From CAYWFP01 sp964457365 (GTDB lineage Bacteria; Planctomycetota; SZUA-567): a stretch of DNA of 6,773 nucleotides. Numbering within the stretch: position 1 is the stretch's first letter; every line of letters starts with the position of its first letter. This document shows positions 1-5,256 of this stretch, one piece after another. Under the pieces are notes generated by a model. That model was not told the DNA's origin, ran no database searches, and saw only the letters and a program-made list of their open reading frames with translations. The stretch spans positions 1 through 6,773 of the forward strand of contig CAYWFP010000149.1 of the NCBI GenBank assembly GCA_964457365.1, written 5' to 3'. Made by a program: the position numbers and the translations under genes.

Positions 1-167
1 GGCGAGGCCATGTAGAAGTCGGTAAAGCGCGTGCCCTCCGCGGCCATCGCATCGAGCGCGGGGGTCTTGTTCACCGGCGAGCCGTAACAGCCCAGATCGC
101 CGTAGCCGAGATCGTCGCAGTTGATCAGGATCACGCTGGGGCGGTCGGTCGGAGCGCGGGAGGCCAT
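1..167 (-). CDS. Sulfatase, N-terminal fragment (cut by window edge)
   Basis: Only the first 55 codons are present; the gene continues past the left edge. The peptide carries the alkaline-phosphatase-superfamily sulfatase start: a hydrophobic strand (V12-I15), then N-C-D-D-L-G-Y-G-D-L-G-C-Y-G-S at residues 16-30. D18 and D19 are the expected calcium-binding aspartates. A T-P-A-L-D segment follows at 35-39, then A-A-E-G-T-R-F-T-D-F-Y at 42-52. In this family the C/S-x-P-x-R signature follows within a few residues, so the catalytic cysteine or serine lies just outside the window. Family knowledge: hydrolysis of sulfate esters using formylglycine. There is no signal peptide, so a cytoplasmic enzyme is suggested. 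The ATG at 167 is preceded by an AAAGGA ribosome site with 6-nt spacing, and a promoter candidate lies further upstream. The gene is divergent from the histidine kinase operon. Substrate cannot be told. Confidence 0.9.
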   Translation of the reverse strand, partial: MASRAPTDRPSVILINCDDLGYGDLGCYGSPVNKTPALDAMAAEGTRFTDFYMAS

Positions 168-203
168 GCGGATTCCTTTCGGGGAAAAGGTCGATGGCCT
201 CCC

Positions 204-231
204 ATTGTCGTAGAAATCCCCGCCGCGTCAA
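204..231 (-). promoter_or_regulatory. Sigma70-like promoter candidate for the left sulfatase
   Basis: On the minus strand there is a TTGACG -35 box (226-231), a 16-bp spacer and a GACAAT -10 box (204-209). Matches to the sigma70 consensus are 5 of 6 and 4 of 6. This predicts a leader of about 30 nt before the ATG at 167. The -35 box lies 9 bp from the -35 box of the opposing promoter for the kinase operon. This is inferred from sequence only. Confidence 0.5.
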
Positions 232-240
232 GCCCTTCCC

Positions 241-269
241 TTGCGCCCCCCGGTCCGCTTACGTAGAAT
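241..269 (+). promoter_or_regulatory. Sigma70-like promoter candidate for the kinase-phosphatase operon
   Basis: There is a TTGCGC -35 box (241-246), a 17-bp spacer and a TAGAAT -10 box (264-269, 5 of 6 consensus). The predicted transcript start is near 276, leaving a leader of about 30 nt before the proposed ATC start at 306. The -35 box is weak (TTG conserved only), so activation by a regulator is possible. It is arranged back to back with the promoter of the left sulfatase. Confidence 0.45.
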
Positions 270-293
270 AGCCCAAATCACACGACCCTTTCC

Positions 294-308
294 GGGAGGC
301 GAGCCATC
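294..308 (+). promoter_or_regulatory. Strong ribosome binding site in front of an ATC codon
   Basis: GGGAGG (294-299) lies 6 nt before an ATC codon at 306-308, which opens the frame that becomes the histidine kinase. No ATG, GTG or TTG exists in this frame between the upstream stop (TAG at 264) and the GTG at 426. Third positions become strongly GC-rich soon after 306 (only gga and gaa end in A from 333 to 425), which is what translated DNA in this window looks like. The site therefore points to initiation at ATC. Confidence 0.55.
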
Positions 309-1601
309 TACGTACAACCGACAAAGATCACATTCCTGGACGAGACCGGACCGGCGACGGACCTGAGCGCGGCGGAAACGGAGAGCCTGCAGACGCTGCG
401 CGACACCGTCGGCAAGGGGCGCGACGTGGAGGAGACGCTGGCGCAGGTCTGGGACGCCGCGGCCGGGCTGCTGCCGCGCGACCGGATCGGGCTCAGCTTC
501 ATCGAGAAGGACGGCGAGCGGGTGACCGCGCGCGCGTGCCGGGCCGCGTACGACGGGATCCGCCTCGGCGAGGGCTACAGCGCCGACCTGCGCGGCTCGA
601 CGTTGCACGCGATTCTGCAGACCGGCCGCATCCGTATCATCCACGACCTCGCCGCCTATCTCGAGGAGCACCCCGACTCGGGCTCGACGAAGCTGCTGCG
701 GGACGAAGACCTCAGGAGCAGCATCACCGTGCCGCTGCGGGTGGACGAGCGCGCGGTGGGCTTTCTCTTCTTCTCCTCGCGCCTGCCCGACGCCTTCGAG
801 GCGCGCCACGGACGGCTGCTGCTGGCGGTGCGCGACATCATCGCCCAGGCGGTGGAGAAGGCGTGGATCATCAAGCGGCTGCAGGAGAGCAACAAGAACT
901 ACCTCTCGGCCATCGGCTTCGTCTCGCACGAGATCAAGAGCCCGCTCGGCGCGCTGATCATGGCCGGACAGATGTATCTCGACGGCTACAAGGGCGAGGT
1001 GACCCCGGCCGGCCGGGAGACGGTGGAGAAGATGATCCGCACCGGCGGCTACCTGCTGGACATGGTCCGCGACTACCTGGACCTGACGCGGCTGGAGACC
1101 GGCGAGATGCGCTTCGAACCGCGGCCGGGCGTGCGGCTCAAGGACGAGGTGATCGCCGACGCGCTGGCGCTGGTGGCCGACCATGCCGAGCGCCGCGGCA
1201 GCACCGTCGAGGCCAGGCTCCCCGAGGGCGAGATCGTCCTCACCGCCGACCGGAACCTGCTGCGGATCGTGGTGACGAACCTGCTGGACAACGCCGTCAA
1301 GTACGGCCACGACGAGATCACCGTCGACTTCCAGGTCGACATGACCGGCGAGGACACGGTCCGCCTGCGCGTCAGGAACGCCGGCGTCGGCTTCAGCGAA
1401 GAGCAGGGAAAGAAGCTGTTCAAGCGGTTCTCGCGCCTCAAGCAGAAAGGGCTCGAGGACCGGCGCGGCAGCGGGCTGGGGCTGTACCTCACCTGGTGGA
1501 TCGTGCAGCAGCACGGCGGCACCATCACCGCGACGAGCGAGCCGGGCGAGTGGGCGGAGTTCACCGTGATCCTGCCGCACGCCGTCCAGATCGAGAACTG
1601 A
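306..1601 (+). CDS. Soluble GAF-domain sensor histidine kinase
   Basis: Predicted 431-aa cytoplasmic sensor kinase without membrane segments, numbered from the proposed ATC start at 306. A GAF-type sensor domain spans about residues 25-185, and a linker helix leads into the HisKA dimerisation domain. There the H-box S-H-E-I-K-S-P-L-G carries the phosphorylated His208. The HATPase_c domain covers about 300-427, with N-box N-L-L-D-N-A-V-K-Y-G from 325, G1 box N-A-G-V-G-F at 358-363 and G2 box G-S-G-L-G-L-Y-L from 388. Asn replaces the usual first Asp of the G1 box, a variant also found in other kinases. By family, it autophosphorylates and passes phosphate to a response regulator; none is encoded here, so it is an orphan in this window. 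The ligand is unknown. The conventional alternative start is GTG at 426 (391 aa), with a weaker AAGGGG site; it would remove the first GAF helix. The PAP2 gene follows 12 bp downstream, indicating an operon. Confidence 0.88.
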   Translation: MYVQPTKITFLDETGPATDLSAAETESLQTLRDTVGKGRDVEETLAQVWDAAAGLLPRDRIGLSFIEKDGERVTARACRAAYDGIRLGEGYSADLRGSTLHAILQTGRIRIIHDLAAYLEEHPDSGSTKLLRDEDLRSSITVPLRVDERAVGFLFFSSRLPDAFEARHGRLLLAVRDIIAQAVEKAWIIKRLQESNKNYLSAIGFVSHEIKSPLGALIMAGQMYLDGYKGEVTPAGRETVEKMIRTGGYLLDMVRDYLDLTRLETGEMRFEPRPGVRLKDEVIADALALVADHAERRGSTVEARLPEGEIVLTADRNLLRIVVTNLLDNAVKYGHDEITVDFQVDMTGEDTVRLRVRNAGVGFSEEQGKKLFKRFSRLKQKGLEDRRGSGLGLYLTWWIVQQHGGTITATSEPGEWAEFTVILPHAVQIEN

Positions 1602-1613
1602 CGAAAGGCCGCC

Positions 1614-2339
1614 ATGACCGACGAACCCGCATCCACCGACCCGATCGTGCGCCCCGAGCCGGCGGCGCCTACGCTCTGGACGCTGCGCAAGGAGTTCCTT
1701 CAGATTCTGATCCTGCTGGCGGTCGTCGTGATCGGCTGCGTGCTGGTGAGTTACGACAAGGCGCTGATGGACTTCTTCCACGACGAGGTCTACCTGAGCA
1801 TCGAGGACCGCCAGACGCGCAAGTGGATCATCCGCCCGTTCAAACACTTCGCCGAGTATATCCCGCTGCTGGTCGCGCTGGCGCTGATCCTCCTCTGCGA
1901 CAAGAAGAACGGCAAGCGCAACGCCGGGCGCATCGTCGTGGCGGTGCTGCTGGCGGTGGCGACCTGCGGATTCTTCAAGGCTTCCTCGGGGCGCGCGCGG
2001 CCGAGCGTCGCCGTCCCGGAGCGCACCTCCGAGTGGTACGGACCGCTGGTGGGCTGGACGGCCGCGGAGTACCAGAGCTTTCCTTCCGGACACGCGGCGG
2101 CGGCGTGGGCGGCGGCGTGGGTGCTGTTCCACTTCTACCCCAAGGTTTCGCCGCTGACGTTCCTGCTAGCCGCGGCGGCGAGCGCGTCGCGGGTATTGAC
2201 GCACAAGCACTTCGTCAGCGACGTCTGGTTCGGCATCTTCATCGGCATCCTGCTGACGCGCTGGAGCGTGCTGCGGAACTGGCCGTACGCGGAGATCGAA
2301 AGCCTGGTCGAGAAGGCGCGGCAGAAGCGCGAGGCGTAG
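1614..2339 (+). CDS. PAP2-family membrane phosphatase
   Basis: 241-aa integral membrane protein with all three PAP2 (type 2 phosphatidic acid phosphatase) signatures. Motif 1 is K122-x6-R-P (ending at P130), motif 2 is P-S-G-H at 157-160, and motif 3 is S192-R193-x5-H199-x3-D203. H160 and H199 are the expected acid-base and nucleophilic histidines. Hydrophobic stretches at about 29-46, 82-95, 105-121, 161-175, 180-191 and 204-217 fit the usual six-helix fold, with the active site facing one side of the membrane. Family members dephosphorylate lipid phosphates such as undecaprenyl pyrophosphate, phosphatidylglycerophosphate or lipid A; the sequence does not decide which. The N-terminal 20 residues are Pro/Ala-rich and cytoplasm-like, and the C-terminus is charged. 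Start ATG 1614 has a GAAAGG ribosome site with 5-nt spacing. It is translated directly after the histidine kinase, so both probably share one transcript. Confidence 0.92.
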   Translation: MTDEPASTDPIVRPEPAAPTLWTLRKEFLQILILLAVVVIGCVLVSYDKALMDFFHDEVYLSIEDRQTRKWIIRPFKHFAEYIPLLVALALILLCDKKNGKRNAGRIVVAVLLAVATCGFFKASSGRARPSVAVPERTSEWYGPLVGWTAAEYQSFPSGHAAAAWAAAWVLFHFYPKVSPLTFLLAAAASASRVLTHKHFVSDVWFGIFIGILLTRWSVLRNWPYAEIESLVEKARQKREA

Positions 2340-2515
2340 CGAGGGGGCATTGTCCCAACTGCAACGGACCCGGTGTACGTCTGCAGCGCGTTTGTCAACT
2401 GGCGTTCGACGAGCGAAGGGGGCGAACCGTTGATCGCGCTATCCCATTATCTCTGAACGCGCCGATTTCTCTCGACGGGGCAAGCCCCATTCTCCTCCGG
2501 CGCGGCAAGGGCGGC
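2340..2515. other. Convergent intergenic gap, no convincing terminator
   Basis: This gap separates the 3' end of the PAP2 gene from the 3' end of the opposing hypothetical gene. It contains one minor hairpin, GGGG-caag-CCCC (2477-2488), without a T tract on either strand. It also contains a distant 7-bp inverted pair GCGCGTT (2386-2392) / AACGCGC (2456-2462). The PAP2 frame stays open for 38 codons after its TAG, ending at TGA 2454-2456; no start or ribosome site supports a separate gene. Termination here may be Rho-dependent. Confidence 0.5.
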
Positions 2516-3067
2516 TCACGCGCTGGCGCTGAGCGGCAGGTCGGCCGTTTCTTCAGCGGTCGGCGCGGCGGCCGGGCGGGTGTCGGGCCAGCCCCAGCGC
2601 CAGAGCATGGTCTCGACGAAGATGGCCGAGCGGTATTTCTCGCGCAGGCGCGCGTGCAGATATTCACGCGCCTGGGCCTCGGGGAAGCGTCCGGCGCAGG
2701 CACGCTCCAGCCGCCGCAAGGTCATGACCCGGTCCTCGCGCATGGCCAGGCTCGTGTCGAGCGCGCGCAACGCCGCCTTTTGCCAGGTCGGCAACGGGGC
2801 GTAGCGGTGGCGGTCCAGATCCTCCCCGCAGTCGAACCAGCCGTCCTCGCCGAAGAAGAGCAGCAGATCCAGCAGCAGCGCGCTCTCGGCCTCGACGTCG
2901 ATCAGCAGCGAGAACTGGACCTCGGTGCCGAGGCGGGCAAAATCCTTCAGCCGCGCGCCGGCACGCTCCAGCGCGAGGCGATCGACCCGCTCCATCTCCG
3001 CCAACGGCAGGCGCACCGTCAACTCGAACGCGCCGCTGCCGCCGTCGATCAGTTCCACACGCCCCAT
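2516..3067 (-). CDS. Hypothetical protein, about 183 aa
   Basis: I do not recognise this family. The chosen start ATG at 3067 has a CGAGGAG ribosome site (3074-3080) with 6-nt spacing. The product would open with a short beta-hairpin-like stretch (G-R-V-E-L-I-D-G-G, then F-E-L-T-V-R-L). A mostly helical body follows with Leu/Asp/Glu-rich segments (L-L-L-D-L-L-L-F-F near the middle), then an Arg-rich helical part, and ends in an Ala/Pro/Thr-rich, probably disordered tail of about 25 residues. There is no signal peptide or membrane helix, so it is probably cytoplasmic. An ATG at 3109 would add 14 residues but has no ribosome site, overlaps the promoter candidate, and its codons are less GC-rich at third positions than the rest. 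An open frame extends further to 3202 without support. High GC third positions support real coding on this strand. It lies downstream of the 504-aa sulfatase on the same strand, 201 bp away, apparently with its own promoter. Confidence 0.7.
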   Translation of the reverse strand: MGRVELIDGGSGAFELTVRLPLAEMERVDRLALERAGARLKDFARLGTEVQFSLLIDVEAESALLLDLLLFFGEDGWFDCGEDLDRHRYAPLPTWQKAALRALDTSLAMREDRVMTLRRLERACAGRFPEAQAREYLHARLREKYRSAIFVETMLWRWGWPDTRPAAAPTAEETADLPLSASA

Positions 3068-3104
3068 CCCAAGCTCCTCGCGGCCAACGTCGACCGTATA
3101 GGCA

Positions 3105-3132
3105 ATCATGCGGATTGCGCGGGCTAAGTCAA
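3105..3132 (-). promoter_or_regulatory. Promoter candidate for the hypothetical gene
   Basis: On the minus strand there is TTGACT (3127-3132, 5 of 6), a 16-bp spacer and CATGAT (3105-3110, 4 of 6). The predicted start of transcription near 3098 gives a leader of about 30 nt to the ATG at 3067 and excludes the ATG at 3109. The box geometry (16-bp spacer, leader near 30 nt) matches the candidate in front of the left sulfatase. Confidence 0.35.
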
Positions 3133-3268
3133 GACATAAAAGGAAGTTGGCGGTCCGGCGAGGGTTGGCGGAAGGCCGGGACGGCGCGGCGGTCAACAGC
3201 AATCGGACAAGACGCGTCGAAGGCCGAAGAGAGGCTGGCGGCGCCCGCCCCCGGCGCGAGGCGCTGTA

Positions 3269-4783
3269 TCAAGCGCCCCAGATGCGCGGCATCGGCAATG
3301 GTTCCTTGCCCATCTCCGCGAAGAGAAGCTTGCGGGTCAACTCGTGCTTGAGCGCCTGGTGATCGGGGCTGTCCCAGAGATTCTCGAACTCGTTCGGGTC
3401 TTCCCGCAAGTCGAAGAGTTCGCCGTAGTCGTGGCGGAAATAGACGGTCAGCTTGTAGCGCTCGTCGATATAGGTCTTGACGTGGATGGTATCGGGCTCG
3501 TGCCGGTTCTCGACGACGACATGATCGCGCAGCGTCGGCGCCTCGCCCTTCCAGACCGGCGACTGGTCGAGCCCGGTCATGCTCGGCGGAACCTTGAGGC
3601 CGGCGAAGTTCAGGAACGTCGGCGCCAGATCCACCAGCGACTGCAGCGAGTCGCTCCGCACGCCCTGCGGCACGGTGCCGGGCATGGAGACCAGGAACGG
3701 CACCTTGACCAGATCCTCGTAATGGAACGGGCCCTTGAAGTTGAGGCCGTGCTGGCCGAGGAAGTGGCCGTGGTCGGTGGTGAAGACGACCAGGGTGTTC
3801 TCGGCCATCCCCAGCGATTCGAGCTTGTCGAGGATCGTGCCGATGTACTTGTCCATCAGGCTGACCATGCCGTAATAGACGGCGGTTTCCTTCTTGAGCC
3901 AGGCGCGGTCCTTGACCTGGCAGTGCATGCCGTGGATCCCCTGCCCCGAGCGGCCCTTCCAGGCGGAGAAATCCGGGTTCTGCTGCTGGGTCAATTGGAA
4001 GTGCGGCGGGTTCTTCTCGTGCTCGCCCTCGCGCACCTCCGGCAGCGTCAGCGAATCCGGATCGTACATCGTGTCCCACGGCGCCGGCGCCATGCATTGC
4101 GGATGCGGATCGAAGAAGCTGGCCCAGAGGAAAAAGTTCTCGTCTTGCGAAGCATACTCCTCCATCAGCGCATTGGTGCGCTCGGCGATCCAGGCGTCGT
4201 AGTGATACTCCTCGGGGATGGGCCAGTGATGGCCGTGGGCGTCGACGTTGCCGGTAGGCGTGCGAAAGTAGTCGCGCCAGTTATCGAGCCCCTTCTCCTC
4301 CATCCAGAGCGCGTAATGCTGGCCGATATGGGCCTCGTCGGTGTGGTTGCGCGCCAGTTCGATATGCTCGAAGCCGTAGAACGGACCGTGGAACTTCTTC
4401 CAGAAATCCAGATTCTGCAGGATCGGGTAGGCCTCGAGCGAGGGAAAGTCGTTGGTCCCGGCCAGCGGCTGGAAATGGGCCTTGCCCACGAGGGCGGTGC
4501 GGTAGCCCTCGAGTTGCAAGTCGTCGCCGACGACGTGTTCGGACTCCATCAGCTTGGTGCCCAGCGAATAGGCTCCGTGCTGCGAGGGGTAGTTGCCGGT
4601 GATGATCGAGGCGCGCGTGGGCGTGCAGGTCGGGTTGACGGTATAGGCGCGGGTGAAGGCCATGCCGCGCGCGGCGAGGCGGTCGAGGTTGGGCGTCTTG
4701 ATCTCGGGATTGAAGAGGCCAAGGGCGGCCCAGTGCTGCTGGTCGCTGGTGATGAGAAGGATGTTGGGGCGCGCGGAAGCCAT
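3269..4783 (-). CDS. Type I sulfatase (formylglycine-dependent), cytoplasmic type
   Basis: Complete 504-aa sulfatase of the alkaline phosphatase superfamily. The start reads P-N-I-L-L-I-T-S-D-Q-Q, with D14 as a metal ligand. The active-site signature C53-T-P-T-R57 is followed by A-S-I-I-T-G, matching C-x-P-x-R-x4-T-G; C53 would be converted to formylglycine. Further expected active-site elements are G-K101-A-H103 and T-T-D337-H338-G-H (metal and sulfate binding). K350 sits in F-K-G-P-F-H. Length and C-terminal subdomain (E-L-F-D-L-R-E-D-P-N-E near 455-465) are normal for the family, so it looks intact. No signal peptide is present, which suggests action on sulfate esters taken up into the cell; the S-D-Q-Q opening is shared with choline-sulfatase-like and related enzymes, but the substrate is not determined. 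Start ATG 4783 was chosen because it begins the conserved core and has an AAAGGA ribosome site with 7-nt spacing; longer in-frame extensions upstream lack homology-like sequence. Confidence 0.95.
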   Translation of the reverse strand: MASARPNILLITSDQQHWAALGLFNPEIKTPNLDRLAARGMAFTRAYTVNPTCTPTRASIITGNYPSQHGAYSLGTKLMESEHVVGDDLQLEGYRTALVGKAHFQPLAGTNDFPSLEAYPILQNLDFWKKFHGPFYGFEHIELARNHTDEAHIGQHYALWMEEKGLDNWRDYFRTPTGNVDAHGHHWPIPEEYHYDAWIAERTNALMEEYASQDENFFLWASFFDPHPQCMAPAPWDTMYDPDSLTLPEVREGEHEKNPPHFQLTQQQNPDFSAWKGRSGQGIHGMHCQVKDRAWLKKETAVYYGMVSLMDKYIGTILDKLESLGMAENTLVVFTTDHGHFLGQHGLNFKGPFHYEDLVKVPFLVSMPGTVPQGVRSDSLQSLVDLAPTFLNFAGLKVPPSMTGLDQSPVWKGEAPTLRDHVVVENRHEPDTIHVKTYIDERYKLTVYFRHDYGELFDLREDPNEFENLWDSPDHQALKHELTRKLLFAEMGKEPLPMPRIWGA

Positions 4784-4819
4784 GGGCAGATCCTTTGCTA
4801 GATGAATTCGACCGCCGAC

Positions 4820-4849
4820 AGGATACCCCCGCGGCCGAAGAAACGTCAA
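4820..4849 (-). promoter_or_regulatory. Promoter candidate for the 504-aa sulfatase
   Basis: On the minus strand there is TTGACG (4844-4849, 5 of 6), an 18-bp spacer and TATCCT (4820-4825, 4 of 6). This gives a leader of about 30 nt to the ATG at 4783. The -35 hexamer is identical to the one proposed for the left sulfatase. This is inferred from sequence only. Confidence 0.5.
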
Positions 4850-4898
4850 CCGTGAAAACACGGTCGGCGCGGCCAGCGGAAACACACAGGCATCCACA

Positions 4899-4915
4899 AC
4901 ATATTGACCAAATGT
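4899..4915. promoter_or_regulatory. Imperfect dyad in an AT-rich island, possible operator
   Basis: ACAT-a-TTG-AC-CAA-ATGT is an inverted repeat with one unpaired base in the left arm. It sits in the most AT-rich part of the divergent region, about 50 bp upstream of the sulfatase promoter and just upstream of the structured RNA candidate. It also contains TTGACC (4904-4909), a good -35 box on the plus strand, but no matching -10 lies 16-18 bp downstream. A regulator site between divergent genes is plausible but unproven. Confidence 0.3.
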
Positions 4916-4934
4916 ACTTTATCGATTTCGACCC

Positions 4935-5059
4935 GACAGAGCCGGACCGGTGCGCGCAGGGCGAAACAGCCTGACGGCAGCGGAAACGCGAAAAACCGCG
5001 AAAAGGTGAATGCCGATGCGTTTGCCTGTGTCACAACCGGCTGTCAGCGCCGTTTTTTT
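4935..5059 (+). ncRNA. Structured leader or small RNA candidate ending in a terminator
   Basis: The plus-strand segment 4935-5045 can fold as one long imperfect hairpin of roughly 35 base pairs. The closing stem is GACA-(GA bulge)-GCCGG (4935-4945) with CCGGC-TGTC (5037-5045). Above it, GTG (4950-4952) pairs with CAC (5032-5034) and 4954-4960 pairs with 5025-5031. C4962 pairs with G5024 and AAAC (4964-4967) with GTTT (5020-5023). Next come GC (4969-4970) with GC (5018-5019), CGGCA (4975-4979) with TGCCG (5011-5015) and GCGG (4980-4983) with CCGC (4996-4999). The 3' closing arm overlaps the terminator stem, so the two folds exclude each other, as in riboswitches and attenuators. Alternatively this is a free-standing RNA of about 125 nt. 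It matches no riboswitch class I can recall. It was folded by eye; no energy was computed. Confidence 0.35.
5038..5059 (+). terminator. Intrinsic terminator candidate (stem plus T7)
   Basis: CGGC (5038-5041) pairs with GCCG (5049-5052) around a 7-nt loop, followed directly by seven T (5053-5059). The stem is short (4 bp, all G-C), so it would be a modest terminator. It lies 198 bp upstream of the ATG of the exported protein and points toward it, so it ends either a small RNA or an attenuated leader. Confidence 0.5.
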
Positions 5060-5256
5060 GTTGGAACACGCGTATGGAAAAGAAGTTCCGGATTCAGCTC
5101 CTGGCGCCGTCCGCGCCGGCCCCGCAGCCGGCAACGCCAGATTGCATGGACGTGAAACGCACGATTCCCCGCGCGACGATGCGGACCCCGTATCCGAGCG
5201 ATCGGCTTTTTGGCCTGCACCACGGCCGCCACCACCACAGACAGATGGAGATGAAC
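5060..5256 (+). other. Leader between terminator and exported protein gene
   Basis: This stretch has no recognisable gene. A weak inverted pair GGAAC (5063-5067) / GTTCC (5085-5089) follows the T tract. An ATG at 5074 is in frame with the downstream gene with no stop between, but its translation is Pro/His/Arg-rich and would bury the signal peptide. No clear promoter was found, so the downstream gene may depend on readthrough from upstream. GGAG (5247-5250) is its ribosome site. Confidence 0.45.

Noticed and set aside
228..2132. Long minus-strand open frame (634 codons) opposite the kinase and phosphatase
   Set aside because: It is Arg/Ala/His-rich low-complexity translation and is antisense to two genes with complete catalytic motifs. 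High GC content explains such shadow frames.
2340..2456. 38-codon open frame continuing after the PAP2 stop
   Set aside because: There is no start codon with a ribosome site and no match to a known PAP2 C-terminal extension; the phosphatase is complete without it. Readthrough or a lost extension cannot be excluded but is unsupported.
2477..2488. GGGG-caag-CCCC hairpin as terminator for the convergent genes
   Set aside because: It has only four pairs and no T tract on either strand.
536..3127. 863-codon plus-strand frame running across several genes
   Set aside because: It overlaps three well-supported genes in another frame or strand, and its composition (Arg/Gly/Pro-rich) is not protein-like.
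3344..4801. 485-codon plus-strand frame opposite the sulfatase
   Set aside because: It is antisense to the intact sulfatase, has no ribosome site and no recognisable motif.
4950..4990. Resemblance to a c-di-GMP-I or FMN riboswitch core (GCAGGGCGAAAC)
   Set aside because: The short GCAGGG-GAAA stretch is similar, but the other conserved blocks of either class are absent and the overall fold is a single rod.
5074..5256. In-frame extension of the exported protein to ATG 5074
   Set aside because: It would put about 61 Pro/His/Arg-rich residues before a well-formed signal peptide. The ribosome site at 5074 is weak while 5257 has GGAG at ideal spacing.
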